A stretch of DNA of 64,000 nt from Bryobacterales bacterium (GCA_016716385.1 JADJWL010000011.1:62001-126000); one strand, 5' to 3'. Counted from the stretch's first letter, positions 8,953 through 17,983 are shown. Notes: generated from the letters alone by a model not told the origin. Made by a program: numbers and translations.

Positions 8953-9813
8953 GTGTCATTGATCGCCAGCGCCACCGAAACAGTTCACGCACTCGGCGCG
9001 GGACCCTGGCAGGTGGGGCGCTCTCACGAGTGCGACTATCCGGCATCCGTCACGGCGCTGCCGGTCTGTACACGCCCCCGGATCGACATTGCGGGCGACA
9101 GCCGCGAGATCGACACGCGGGTGAAAGCCCAGTTGCGCGATGCGATTTCGGTGTACGAGGTGTTTCCGGATGTGCTGGAACGCCTCCGTCCCACGCACAT
9201 CCTGACTCAGACCCAGTGTGAGGTGTGTGCCGTGAGCCTGAAAGATGTCGAAGCGGCCTTAGGCCTGAGTCCGGCGCTTTCGCCGGCGGTGGTGCCGCTA
9301 CACCCGAACACTCTCTCCGATGTCTGGGAGGACATCCGGCGCGTGGCCGCCGCTCTCGGTGTCCCTGAGCGGGGGGAGGGGCTGGTCACGTCGCTGGAAG
9401 TCCGCATGGACGCCGTCTCCCGCGCTGCCCGCGATCGACGGTCACGCCCCCGGGTGGCCTGTCTCGAGTGGCTGGAACCGCTCATGGCGGCCGGCAACTG
9501 GGTGCCGGAACTGGTCGAGCGCGCAGGTGGAATCAACGTGTTGGGCGCCGCGGGCCACCACTCGCCCTGGATGGAATGGGAGGAACTGGTGGCCGCGGAC
9601 CCCGACGTGATCGTGCTCATGCCTTGCGGCTGGGACGAAGAACGCACCCGTTCGGAATTGCACTGGCTGTCGGACCGTCCGGCATGGCCCCGGCTCCGCG
9701 CGGTCAAGGCAGGGCGCGTGCATGCCGTCGATGGCAACCAGTACTTCAACCGGCCCGGACCCAGGCTGGTCGAGTCGCTCGAGATTCTGGCGCGCCTCTT
9801 TCACCCGGCATGA
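8953..9813 (+). CDS. BtuF-like cobalamin/metal-chelate binding protein
   Basis: A 286-residue protein of the helical-backbone (TroA-like) binding family, opening VSLIASATETVHALGAG and continuing GRSHECDYP, as in cobalamin-binding BtuF homologues. The second lobe includes the conserved MEWEELVAADPDVIV and the C-terminal VHAVDGNQYFNRPGPRLVES. There is no signal peptide or lipobox, so it is probably cytoplasmic, unlike classical BtuF. The only usable nearby start is GTG at 8953, 11 bases after the EF-G stop; GGAGG lies rather far upstream. Its stop overlaps the glycosyltransferase ATG by 4 bases. No ABC permease or ATPase is adjacent. Confidence 0.75.
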   Translation: MSLIASATETVHALGAGPWQVGRSHECDYPASVTALPVCTRPRIDIAGDSREIDTRVKAQLRDAISVYEVFPDVLERLRPTHILTQTQCEVCAVSLKDVEAALGLSPALSPAVVPLHPNTLSDVWEDIRRVAAALGVPERGEGLVTSLEVRMDAVSRAARDRRSRPRVACLEWLEPLMAAGNWVPELVERAGGINVLGAAGHHSPWMEWEELVAADPDVIVLMPCGWDEERTRSELHWLSDRPAWPRLRAVKAGRVHAVDGNQYFNRPGPRLVESLEILARLFHPA

Positions 9814-10847
9814 TCGCCCTGGATGCGACCTATTCGGTAGGCTCCGGTCTGACCGGCGTCGGCGTCTATTGCCGCGAGGTCCTGTACGGACTTGCCGCGG
9901 CCCATCCCGAGGCCCGCTTCCGTTTCTGCTACCGGCCGCACCGCTTCTTCAAGGCGTTCCGCGAGCCTCTGCCATCCAACGCGCGCCGGGGCCTGCTTCA
10001 GGAGCCGCTTGGCTGGGGTTGGAGCGAGTTGTTCCACGGGCTGAACCAACGACTGCCGCGGACCCGTCTGCGGCGTGCCGTCACGACCTTCCATGACCTG
10101 TTCGTCCTGACGGGAGACTATTCCACCCCGGAGTTCCGGCGGCGCTTCGCCGAACAGGCGCGCGACGCGGCAGCGCGTTCCGACCTGATCCTGACGGTGT
10201 CGGAGTTCACTCGCGGCCAGGTGCGCGATCTGCTAGGCGTCGAGCCCTCGCGCATTCGTGCCATCCCTCACGGTGTGCATCCGAGAACGCCTCGGGACGT
10301 TCCCCGTCAACCCGTCATCCTGCATGTCGGCGCCATCCAGAAACGGAAAAACCTGGAGCGGCTGGTCGAGGCGTTCGAACGGATCTTCGCGGACCGGCCC
10401 GAATGGCGCCTGGTTCTGGCCGGCGGAGCCGGTTACGGCGCGGCGGCAATTCTCGATCGCATTGCACGGAGCGGCTGCCGGTCGAGGATCCAGGTGACCG
10501 GCTATGTGACTCCCGAAGAACTGGACCACTGGTACGCGACGGCGTCTGTGTTTGCCTTTCCTTCGCTCGACGAGGGCTTCGGCATTCCGGTACTGGAAGC
10601 GATGGCCGCGGGATTGCCGGTGGTGACATCCCGGCGTGCGGCGCTTCCAGAGGCTGCCGGAGACGCGGCTCTCCTCATCGATCCGGAAGACACGGACGAA
10701 CTTGCATCTGCCTTGGAGAGATTGAGTTTGGACGAGGAGTTCCGGAGGACGCACCGCCAGCGCGGACTGGTGAGGGCCGCGCAGTTTCCCTGGACGCGCA
10801 CAGTCGAGCGAACCTGGGAGGCCTACCGGAGTCTGCTGACGGGCTAG
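9810..10847 (+). CDS. Glycosyltransferase family 4
   Basis: A 345-residue GT-B fold transferase. The acceptor-side N-terminal domain begins IALDATYSVGSGLTGVGVY, with the GxGxY nucleotide loop typical of GT4. The C-terminal domain holds VGAIQKRKNLERLVEAF and the family signature PSLDEGFGIPVLEAMAAG (about residues 250-267) with the retaining-enzyme EGFG/E pair. It likely transfers a sugar from a nucleotide donor to a cell-surface glycan. The ATG at 9810 overlaps the preceding stop (ATGA). Its stop codon lies in a CTAG palindrome shared with the stop of the convergent minus-strand gene. Confidence 0.85.
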   Translation: MIALDATYSVGSGLTGVGVYCREVLYGLAAAHPEARFRFCYRPHRFFKAFREPLPSNARRGLLQEPLGWGWSELFHGLNQRLPRTRLRRAVTTFHDLFVLTGDYSTPEFRRRFAEQARDAAARSDLILTVSEFTRGQVRDLLGVEPSRIRAIPHGVHPRTPRDVPRQPVILHVGAIQKRKNLERLVEAFERIFADRPEWRLVLAGGAGYGAAAILDRIARSGCRSRIQVTGYVTPEELDHWYATASVFAFPSLDEGFGIPVLEAMAAGLPVVTSRRAALPEAAGDAALLIDPEDTDELASALERLSLDEEFRRTHRQRGLVRAAQFPWTRTVERTWEAYRSLLTG

Positions 10848-11149
10848 CTGGACTCGTCCTCGACAGCGATCTTCAAGGCCTTCAGGAACTTCTGATCCTG
10901 CGTGGTCAGCTTGATCTTCCCTGCCGATTCGAACGTCTCTGGGACCACGAACTCGCCGCTCGAGGGGCCCTCGGCGTCGTCCTGCTCGTCCCGCTTATTG
11001 AATCCGATGGTTGCCTCCAGCACAAGGAAGACGTCGTATCCTGCGCGCTTGATCTCGCCGATGGCCTCGGCGATCCGTTCGGAATCGGACAGCGACTCGT
11101 TGATCGCGTTGCCCAACTCCTGCATCAAACCTTTCAGACGTTCTTCCAC
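10844..11149 (-). CDS. Small acidic protein, unknown function
   Basis: 101 residues from a GTG start at 11147-11149, chosen because AGAGG lies 6 bases upstream; an ATG inside the frame at about residue 9 and longer upstream ATGs (to 11266) are alternatives. The N-terminal half is predicted helical (KGLMQELGNAINESLSDSE), followed by a short hydrophobic strand (YDVFLVLEATI) and an acidic tail. I recognise no domain. It converges on the glycosyltransferase with overlapping stops. Confidence 0.5.
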   Translation of the reverse strand: MEERLKGLMQELGNAINESLSDSERIAEAIGEIKRAGYDVFLVLEATIGFNKRDEQDDAEGPSSGEFVVPETFESAGKIKLTTQDQKFLKALKIAVEDESS

Positions 11150-11412
11150 TCTCAGCCTCTTTCCGCGGCTACGCTCTACTAAGTGGATGCCCCCGGTCCA
11201 CGTATGGTTCCACAAACCCGAGCGCAGGGTAGCCTTCATTGTAGTGGACATCCTCCGGGCGTACAAGGGGATGACAACCCTAGGGCGGGACGCCGCATCC
11301 GGTTGCGGCGCAGCCTGCGCCCGGCCGGCAAAGATCAGCTTTCTCTGCTTCCTTTATCGGTCAAAACCCGCCTCTTCGCAAGCGGAAGTTGGGCCTGATA
11401 TGCTGAGAAGGC
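11150..11412. other. Intergenic region, no gene seen
   Basis: 263 bases separate the small acidic gene from the plus-strand membrane protein. I see a short hairpin-forming repeat (GTGGA...TCCAC near 11173-11193) and a GCCGCA/TGCGGC pair near 11288-11305, neither followed by a T-run. Near the right end GATATGCT could be a -10 box for the gene at 11413. Confidence 0.4.
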
Positions 11413-11778
11413 ATGGAACGGCCTGTGACGAGATGGCTGCGCCGCCTGTTTCTCTGGGACTTCCCGCGCGGGTCGTGGCAGTACGACGTAATCGTGCTGG
11501 CCATCCTGGCGTTCATCTTCGTGACGCCGCGGGCCTGGTTCCGCGACCAGCCCCGGATCCCGAGCGCCGCCAGCGTCTTTCTGCTGCCGTCCGGCAGGGG
11601 CGAAGGCGGGCTGTGGGTCGACGCCCCCTTGCTGGAAGGGGTGCCGCCCGAACAGCGCGTGGCGAAACTGAACGAGTTGCTTAAAGGCCGCACGCCCTCG
11701 GCGAAGGTGATCCGGGTTCAGGAGGTCTTTGACGAAGCCGAGCAGGAGTTGAAGGGGTACATCGCCATTACCCAGTAG
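11413..11778 (+). CDS. Single-pass membrane protein, unknown function
   Basis: 121 residues. Positively charged N-terminus (ERPVTRWLRRLFL), one transmembrane helix around residues 24-40 (DVIVLAILAFIFVTPRAWF), then a soluble domain of about 80 residues ending KGYIAITQ. GAGAAGG precedes the ATG. It lies 39 bases upstream of the LolA-like gene in the same direction, suggesting joint expression in envelope biogenesis (inference from position only). Confidence 0.65.
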   Translation: MERPVTRWLRRLFLWDFPRGSWQYDVIVLAILAFIFVTPRAWFRDQPRIPSAASVFLLPSGRGEGGLWVDAPLLEGVPPEQRVAKLNELLKGRTPSAKVIRVQEVFDEAEQELKGYIAITQ

Positions 11779-11817
11779 CCGGGAACCGCTCTTCGCCGGA
11801 TACGTCTAACCTGAAGA

Positions 11818-12492
11818 ATGCTCACGCGCGCCTTCGTTCCAGTCTTCGCTCTTGCTCTCGCGGGGTCGGCTCCCGCGCAGGCGGACCTGCTCGCGCGGAT
11901 GGATCAGGCCGCAACCGCGTTCCGGTCGATGTCGGGGTCCATGCGGAGCGTCAACCACACGGCAGTCATCGGCACGGACGAGGTGGAGAGCGGCACACTC
12001 CTGGTGAAGCGTGTCAAGGCCAACGATGTCCGGATGCTCACCCAACTGACAGAACCTGACGAGAAAGCCGTCGCGTTCCAGGGCGGGAAGGCCGAGATGT
12101 ACCTCCCCAAGGCGCAGCTCGTCCAAGTCTATGACATCGGCAAGAACAAGGACTTGCTCGCGCAGTTCTTCCTCCTCGGATTCGGAACGAGCCGGGCCGA
12201 GATGACGCGCGATTTCACCATCGAGCAGGGCGGCGAGGAGACCGTTGCCGGGCGCAAGACGATCCGGATCGGACTGACCCCGAAGGATCAGAAGATCCTC
12301 CAGCACTTGAAGAAGGTCGAACTGTGGGTCGCTCCGGATACCGGATATGCCGTCCAGCAGAAATTCCACCAGGGAGGCGGCGACTACCGGCTCGTCACCT
12401 ATACATCACTCGAAATCAATCCCCAGATTCCCGATGCAGCTCTCAAGCTGAAACTCCCGCGCGGCGTCAAGCGCGAGATCATGGGCCAATAG
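11818..12492 (+). CDS. LolA-like outer membrane lipoprotein-sorting protein
   Basis: A 224-residue exported protein with a signal peptide ending APAQA. The rest matches the LolA/LolB-like incomplete beta-barrel: an N-terminal helix (LLARMDQAATAFRSMSGS), repeated strands including GTLLVKRVKANDVRML, a YLPKAQLVQVYD segment, and a GGxxYRLVTY strand near the C-terminus. Such proteins carry lipid or lipoprotein across the periplasm. The length fits the family (200-240). No recognised lolCDE genes are adjacent, so whether this is the main LolA or a lipid-binding relative is open. Confidence 0.75.
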   Translation: MLTRAFVPVFALALAGSAPAQADLLARMDQAATAFRSMSGSMRSVNHTAVIGTDEVESGTLLVKRVKANDVRMLTQLTEPDEKAVAFQGGKAEMYLPKAQLVQVYDIGKNKDLLAQFFLLGFGTSRAEMTRDFTIEQGGEETVAGRKTIRIGLTPKDQKILQHLKKVELWVAPDTGYAVQQKFHQGGGDYRLVTYTSLEINPQIPDAALKLKLPRGVKREIMGQ

Positions 12493-12520
12493 GATACTGA
12501 AAGACTCAGACGATTTTCCA

Positions 12521-13597
12521 ATGGCGTCCTCTTTTTCCGCGGAACGCCTGCGCTATATTGACTGGCTGCGTGGATTCGCCGCTGTCATCATGCTGCAAGG
12601 CCATACCTTTCATTCCTTTGCAAAGCCGGAAATCCGCGACGGCGGACCCTACGTGCTCTCGCAATTCGTGGGCGGCATGCCTCCGGCCATTTTTCTTTTC
12701 CTCCTGGGCGTGACCCTCGCGTTCCGCATGGACGGCGGACAGCGCCGGGGGGCAGGGGCCTGGGAAAGGGTCAGCGCGGCGCTGCGCCGTGCGGGATATC
12801 TGCTGAGCCTCGCGTTCCTGTTCCGGCTCCAGTTGTGGGCTTTCGCGGGCGCATCCAGTCCGTGGACGGATCTGCTTCGGGTGGACATCCTCAACTGCAT
12901 GGCGCTGGCCGTGGCGGCATTTTCCACGCTGGGCGCCTTCACGACGGCGGAGCGCGCGCGGTTGGGCGCGCTGTTGGGGCTGAGTGTGGCGGCGGCGGCG
13001 CCGGTCGCGTCGCAGTTGCACTGGCATGCTGCTCCGGCGATGCTCCAGCACTACCTTGCACCGGACGCCCTCGAATTCGGGTTCTTTCCCTGGGCCGCAT
13101 TCCTCGCATTCGGCGTCAGCGCCGGCAGCATCCTTCGGCTCGTCCCGGAAGAGCAGATGGACCGGCTGATGCAGTGGGGGACGCTGCTCGGCGGTGGTCT
13201 CATCGTGGGAGGACGCTTCTTCGGCGACATCCCCTATTCGCTCTACCCGGCCAGCAACTTCTGGCTGGACAGCCCCGCGTTGACCTTGATCAAGCTAGGC
13301 ATCCTGCTGTGGATGCTGGCCTTCGCTTATCTGTGGACACGCTATGCCGCCCCGGGTTGGAGCTGGGTCGCACAGCTTGGCGCCACCTCCCTGCTCGTGT
13401 ACTGGGTCCACGTGGAGCTGGTCTACGGACGCTGGTTCGACCAGTGGAAAGACAGCATGGACGTGGCTCCTATTCTCGCGTTCACCGTTCTGCTGACGCT
13501 GGCGATGCTGGGCCTGTCCCTGATTCGCACCCGTGGTCCGGAGGCCCTGCGGGCGTTATTTGCCTGGGCGCCGTGGCCGGAACGGTCCGCCGAATAG
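12521..13597 (+). CDS. Membrane acyltransferase-like protein (DUF1624/HGSNAT type)
   Basis: A 358-residue polytopic protein with about 9-10 hydrophobic segments. It opens RLRYIDWLRGFAAVIMLQGHTFHSF, the hallmark of the DUF1624/heparan-alpha-glucosaminide N-acetyltransferase-like family, where the His in the first membrane helix carries the acyl group. Later parts include WLDSPALTLIKLGILL and LLVYWVHVELVYG, typical of the family's last helices. The substrate is probably a cell-surface glycan; this is inference. The start at ATG 12521 has no obvious Shine-Dalgarno. Confidence 0.7.
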   Translation: MASSFSAERLRYIDWLRGFAAVIMLQGHTFHSFAKPEIRDGGPYVLSQFVGGMPPAIFLFLLGVTLAFRMDGGQRRGAGAWERVSAALRRAGYLLSLAFLFRLQLWAFAGASSPWTDLLRVDILNCMALAVAAFSTLGAFTTAERARLGALLGLSVAAAAPVASQLHWHAAPAMLQHYLAPDALEFGFFPWAAFLAFGVSAGSILRLVPEEQMDRLMQWGTLLGGGLIVGGRFFGDIPYSLYPASNFWLDSPALTLIKLGILLWMLAFAYLWTRYAAPGWSWVAQLGATSLLVYWVHVELVYGRWFDQWKDSMDVAPILAFTVLLTLAMLGLSLIRTRGPEALRALFAWAPWPERSAE

Positions 13598-13625
13598 CGC
13601 ATGTTACAATCGCCGGAACAATCCG

Positions 13626-14972
13626 GTGAACGGCGAACACGAAAAAATCAAGGAGCATTACGGACTCGTCCGCGGGTTCGGTTTGCTGCAGGCGACCGCC
13701 CTCAACATGAGCAACATGGTGGGGGTCGGACCGTTCATCACGATTCCCCTCATCATCGGTGCGATGGGCGGTCCGCAGTGCATGCTTGGGTGGGCACTGG
13801 GGGCGTTGCTGGCGCTTTGCGACGGACTGGTGTGGGCCGAACTGGCCGCGGCGATGCCGGGCTCGGGCGGCACCTACCTCTACCTCCGCGAAACGTTCCG
13901 CAAGAACTGGCTCGGCCGTTTCCTTCCCTTTCTGTTCATCTGGCAGTTCATCATCAGCGGACCGCTCGAGATCGCTTCCGGCTACATCGGGTTTGCACAG
14001 TATCTGGGCTATTTCTGGCGTGACATGGGTCCCTGGGGGACGCGGTTAATCGCCGCGGGCGTGGGGTCTCTTGTCGTGCTGCTGCTCTACCGGCGCATCA
14101 CCGCGGTTGGGAAACTAACGGTCGTGCTGTGGGCCGGCATGCTCGTCACCGTGGTCTGGATCATCGCTTCCGGATTCGCCAATTTCGACCCCGCCAAGGC
14201 CTTCGACTTCCCTCCCGGAGCGTTTTCCTTCAGCACCGGGTTCGCGCTCGGCCTGGGCTCGGCGATGCTGATCGCGATGTACGACTTTCTGGGCTACTAC
14301 GACATCTGCTACATCGGCGGTGAGGTGCGGCAACCGGAGCGTGTGATTCCGCGCGCCATCCTGCTGTCGGTGATCGCGGTTGCGCTGCTGTACGCGGCGA
14401 TCAATCTGAGCATCATCGGCGTCGTTCCGTGGCGCGAGGCCATGGAGTCGAAGTTCATTGCCTCCGAGTTCATGGAGGCCGTCCACGGGCCCTGGGCGGG
14501 AAAGACTGTCACGATCCTGATCCTGTGGTGCGCCGTCGCCAGCGTGTTCGCCCTGTTGCTAGGGTATAGCCGGATTCCTTACGCCGCGGCGCTCGAAGGG
14601 CATTTCTTCGCTCCATTCGGCAAGTTGCATCCAAAGGGTGAGTTCCCGCACATCTCGCTCCTGGTGATCGGCGGACTGGCCGTCCTGTGCAGCATGCTCG
14701 AACTGGAGTGGGTCATCTCGGCGCTGCTCACCGTGCGGATCCTGGTGCAATTTCTGGGACAGATCTGGGCGGTACACCACCTGCGCCGCCACCGCCCGGA
14801 CGTGGAACGGCCCTTCCGCATGTGGCTCTACCCGCTGCCGTCGGCGGTGGCTTTCTTGGGATGGAGCTACGTCTACCTCACGTCAGGCTGGACCTTTATC
14901 CTTTCCGGTGCAGCGGTGTTGGGCGCGGGCGCCCTCGCGTTTCTCTGGTGGGACCGCCGGCGCACGGCCTGA
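13626..14972 (+). CDS. APC-superfamily amino acid permease
   Basis: A 448-residue transporter with about 12 transmembrane helices. The TM1 loop NMSNMVGVGPFITIP, the following GWALGALLALCDGLVWAELAAAMPGSGGTYLYLRE (TM2 and TM3 loop with the E-x5-P-x-S/G-G pattern) and YDFLGYYDICYIGGEVRQPER (TM6 region) are typical of APC permeases. The start is GTG at 13626, giving a short cytoplasmic N-terminus; an in-frame open stretch upstream overlaps the acyltransferase gene. TTACAAT near 13605 may be a -10 element. A GCCGG/CCGGC hairpin without T-run (14981-14995) follows the stop. Confidence 0.8.
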   Translation: MNGEHEKIKEHYGLVRGFGLLQATALNMSNMVGVGPFITIPLIIGAMGGPQCMLGWALGALLALCDGLVWAELAAAMPGSGGTYLYLRETFRKNWLGRFLPFLFIWQFIISGPLEIASGYIGFAQYLGYFWRDMGPWGTRLIAAGVGSLVVLLLYRRITAVGKLTVVLWAGMLVTVVWIIASGFANFDPAKAFDFPPGAFSFSTGFALGLGSAMLIAMYDFLGYYDICYIGGEVRQPERVIPRAILLSVIAVALLYAAINLSIIGVVPWREAMESKFIASEFMEAVHGPWAGKTVTILILWCAVASVFALLLGYSRIPYAAALEGHFFAPFGKLHPKGEFPHISLLVIGGLAVLCSMLELEWVISALLTVRILVQFLGQIWAVHHLRRHRPDVERPFRMWLYPLPSAVAFLGWSYVYLTSGWTFILSGAAVLGAGALAFLWWDRRRTA

Positions 14973-15050
14973 GACGGGCTGCCGGACATTCCGGCCAAAG
15001 ATCACCGACCCGGCCACGCGGAGTTATACTGAAACTTTGGGAGGCCACCC

Positions 15051-15491
15051 TTGAACAAGTACGGGAAGTTCAGCGTCCTGATCGTCATCATCATCGGAAC
15101 CCTCGTCTGGCTGGCCACTGCCGGAGTCGGGGAAACCAGCACCTACTACAAGACCATCCCGGAACTCGCCGCGATGGGCGATAGCGCGACGGCCAAACGC
15201 CTGCGCGTTGTGGGAGATGTGGTTCCCGGCTCGATTGTCCGCAATGGCAGCGAAGTCGAATTCGTCATCAGCGGCAGCGAACAGACGTTGAAAGTGGTGT
15301 ACCGGGGCACCGATCCGCTTCCCGACACGTTCCGCGACCGCGCCGAGGCCCTCGCCGACGGCCGCATGGGTCCTGACGGGGTGTTCGTGGCGAGCAAGAT
15401 CCAGGCCAAGTGCGCATCGAAGTATAGCGCCAAGCCGGGAGAGCCCTACCAGCCGCCAACCTACGGCGGCACGGAAGCATCCAAGTACTAG
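15051..15491 (+). CDS. ccmE: Cytochrome c-type biogenesis protein CcmE, CxxxY variant
   Basis: A 146-residue haem chaperone: N-terminal membrane anchor (about residues 8-24), then the OB-fold barrel containing LRVVGDVVPGS and the VVYRGTDPLPDTFRDRAEALADG stretch. CcmE carries haem covalently between CcmABCD and the lyase. The haem-binding motif is CASKY (C121, Y125), the CxxxY form known from archaea and deltaproteobacteria, rather than the HxxxY of Escherichia coli. Start is TTG at 15051, decided by GGGAGG 6 bases upstream; there is no ATG nearby. TTATACT at 15024-15030 could be the operon's -10 element. First gene of the ccm operon. Confidence 0.9.
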   Translation: MNKYGKFSVLIVIIIGTLVWLATAGVGETSTYYKTIPELAAMGDSATAKRLRVVGDVVPGSIVRNGSEVEFVISGSEQTLKVVYRGTDPLPDTFRDRAEALADGRMGPDGVFVASKIQAKCASKYSAKPGEPYQPPTYGGTEASKY

Positions 15492-15506
15492 GGGAACTCT
15501 GAAGTC

Positions 15507-17522
15507 ATGGAAAATTTGGGCTCGTTGGCGCTCCTGCTGGCGTTCTGTCTCGCCATCTACGCGGTTGTCGGCTCGGTCGCCGGCCGCCTCCGCCGGAATG
15601 CTTTCCTGATTGCCAGCGCCGAGCGCGCTGTCTACTCCATCTGGTTTCTGATCACGCTGGCCTCGGCGATTCTCGTGCATGCCCTGATTACGGGTGACTA
15701 CCGGCTGTGGTACGTCTGGCAGCACGCCAACAGTGCGATGCCGGTGGCCTACAAGTTTGCCGCCTGGTGGGGCGGACAGGAAGGGTCGCTGCTGTTCTGG
15801 TCGTGGCTACTGTCCACCTACTCCGCGGTCGCGATCTTCCAGAACCGGCGCAAATTGCGGGAGATCATGCCGTATGTGGTCTCGGTGCTGATGGGCACGC
15901 AGGCGTTCTTCCTGCTGTTGAACGTCTTTGTCGCCAGCCCGTTCACACTGATCGGCCAGGACGGCACGCCGGTCACCGCGGGCGACGGCCGCGGCCTGAA
16001 TCCGCTGCTGCAGTACCCGGCGATGGCGATCCACCCGCCGATGCTCTATCTCGGCTATGTGGGCATGACCGTGCCGTTCGCCTTTGCCATCGGCTCGCTG
16101 CTGACGCGCATGCCGGGCGACGCCTGGATTCACACGACGCGCCGCTGGAGCCTGGTGACCTGGATGTTCCAGAGTATCGGCATCCTGCTGGGCGCCGGTT
16201 GGGCGTACGCGGCCCTGGGATGGGGCGGCTACTGGGCCTGGGATCCAGTGGAGAACGCTTCCCTGCTTCCGTGGCTTTCGGCGACGGCGTTCCTGCATTC
16301 GGTGATGATGCAGGAGAAGAAAGGCATGATGAAGGTCTGGAATGCGGTCCTGGTTTCGACGACCTTCTTTCTCTGCATCTTCGGCACGTTCCTCACGCGA
16401 TCCGGCATTGTCAGTTCGGTGCACGCCTTCGCGCAATCGCCAATCGGCGGATACTTCATCGGCTTCCTGGCGATCGGCATCGCCGCCACGATCTACCTGA
16501 TCCTCGACCGCCTCGATTACCTCAAGAGCGAAGCGGAACTGGAGAGCGTGCTGAGCCGCGAATCGAGTTTTCTGTTCAACAATCTGGTCCTGCTGGCGAG
16601 CTGCTTCGCGGTGCTTTGGGGAACGCTCTTCCCCGTGATTTCGGAAGCCGCGACGGGCGAGAAGATCAGCCTCGACGCCGCGTGGTTCAACCGGCTCATG
16701 ATTCCGATCGGGCTCTTCCTGCTCTTCCTGACCGGCGTGGGCCCGCTATTCGCCTGGCGGCGCACCTCGGCCGACAGCCTGCGGAGGAACTTCCTGATCC
16801 CTGGCGTTGCGGCGTGCCTGGCCGTCGTTGCCCTGATGGCCGCGGGGATGCGGCAGTTTTACCCGCTGATTTCCTTCGGCTTCTGCCTGTTCGTCGCGTG
16901 GACGATCTTCGCCGAATTCTTCCGGGGCGCCAGGGCGATCAGCCAGAAGAACGAGATGGGTTTCGGGCGCGCGATCATCGAGCTGACCCACCGGAACACG
17001 CGGCGCTACGGCGGCTACATCGTCCATATGGCGATTGTGCTGATGGTGATCGGCTTCACCGGCGCGGCCTTCAATCATGACGTGACCGCGGAAGTGAAAG
17101 TGGGCGAACCGTTCCGCCTCGGCCTGTATGAACTGAAGGTGACCGAGGTGACGGACGGTGACAACCCCAACTACACCTGGCAGCACGCCAAGATAGCCAT
17201 CTCGAAGGATGGGAAGGACTTGGGCTTCCTTGAACCGGAGCGGCAGTTCTATAAGGCCAACGAACAGCCGGTGGGACGGGTCGCGATCCGGCGGCGGCTC
17301 AATGAGGATTTGTACCTGAACTTCGCAGGCATGGGACAGCAGCCGGATACGGCGGTGGTGCAGGCCTACGTCTTCCCGCTTGTGGGCTGGATCTGGCTGG
17401 GCTCGGCGCTGCTGGTCTTCGGCACGCTGATCGCTCTGGTCCCGAGCAAGATCAAACTCCAGTACGCCAGGACGCAAGTCGTCGGCGTGACGAAGAAGAC
17501 GGTTCCGGTCGAAAGCAAATGA
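15507..17522 (+). CDS. ccmF: Haem lyase CcmF
   Basis: A 671-residue polytopic CcmF/NrfE protein. The tryptophan-rich WWD haem-handling motif WGGYWAWDPVENASLLPWL lies at about residues 239-257, with the conserved WWGGQEGSLLFWSW segment at 87-100 and AIHPPMLY near 174-181. A large periplasmic domain precedes the last helix. It attaches haem delivered by CcmE to apocytochromes in the periplasm. It follows ccmE by 15 bases and overlaps ccmH by 4 bases. Confidence 0.93.
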   Translation: MENLGSLALLLAFCLAIYAVVGSVAGRLRRNAFLIASAERAVYSIWFLITLASAILVHALITGDYRLWYVWQHANSAMPVAYKFAAWWGGQEGSLLFWSWLLSTYSAVAIFQNRRKLREIMPYVVSVLMGTQAFFLLLNVFVASPFTLIGQDGTPVTAGDGRGLNPLLQYPAMAIHPPMLYLGYVGMTVPFAFAIGSLLTRMPGDAWIHTTRRWSLVTWMFQSIGILLGAGWAYAALGWGGYWAWDPVENASLLPWLSATAFLHSVMMQEKKGMMKVWNAVLVSTTFFLCIFGTFLTRSGIVSSVHAFAQSPIGGYFIGFLAIGIAATIYLILDRLDYLKSEAELESVLSRESSFLFNNLVLLASCFAVLWGTLFPVISEAATGEKISLDAAWFNRLMIPIGLFLLFLTGVGPLFAWRRTSADSLRRNFLIPGVAACLAVVALMAAGMRQFYPLISFGFCLFVAWTIFAEFFRGARAISQKNEMGFGRAIIELTHRNTRRYGGYIVHMAIVLMVIGFTGAAFNHDVTAEVKVGEPFRLGLYELKVTEVTDGDNPNYTWQHAKIAISKDGKDLGFLEPERQFYKANEQPVGRVAIRRRLNEDLYLNFAGMGQQPDTAVVQAYVFPLVGWIWLGSALLVFGTLIALVPSKIKLQYARTQVVGVTKKTVPVESK

Positions 17523-17983
17523 GGACGCGTCTCATTCTCGCGGCGGCAGCCGCACTTGCCATCGGCGGCGCTCTTTTGGCGCAGATGGCGTCGACGAGCC
17601 AGAGTGTCGATGTGACGCGGGTCGGCGCGCGGCTGGCGTGCCAGTGTGGCTGCGCCGATACCGTGGCCACGTGTTCGATGCTCGGATGCAGCTTCGCCGC
17701 GCCGGCCAAGCAGCGGATCATGGAGATGCAGTCCGCTGGCACCTCGGATGATGAAATCATCCAGACCTTCATCCGCGAGTATGGCCAGGGAATCTTTCGT
17801 GGCGCTCCCAGCAGCTTCGGCTGGATGATCCCGTACGCGCTTCTGGCGGCCGGCCTGGCTTTGCTCACCTGGTTTGTGATGCGAGTGCGGACCCGGCCCC
17901 AACCGGTCGCGGCTCCGGATGTCGACCCGCATCTGGCCCGCTATAATGAGCAGATCGAGAAAGAACTGTCGAAGTTGGACTGA
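17519..17983 (+). CDS. ccmH: CcmH-like apocytochrome thiol protein with CxCxC cluster
   Basis: A 154-residue protein: signal anchor (5-22), the CcmH helical domain and a C-terminal transmembrane helix (about 104-122). Sequence around DDEIIQTFIREYGQGIFRGAP is typical of CcmH/CycL. The redox motif is unusual: where CcmH has LRCxxC, this protein has LACQCGC (C41, C43, C45), with further cysteines at 52 and 57 and no strict CxxC. CcmH normally reduces apocytochrome thiols before haem ligation. The extra cysteines might bind metal; that is inference. ATGA overlap with ccmF, one-base overlap with the next gene. Confidence 0.82.
   Translation: MRTRLILAAAAALAIGGALLAQMASTSQSVDVTRVGARLACQCGCADTVATCSMLGCSFAAPAKQRIMEMQSAGTSDDEIIQTFIREYGQGIFRGAPSSFGWMIPYALLAAGLALLTWFVMRVRTRPQPVAAPDVDPHLARYNEQIEKELSKLD

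Noticed and set aside
11150..11412. tRNA or other small RNA gene
   Set aside because: Short inverted repeats exist, but no cloverleaf, TpsiC-like loop or terminator could be found.
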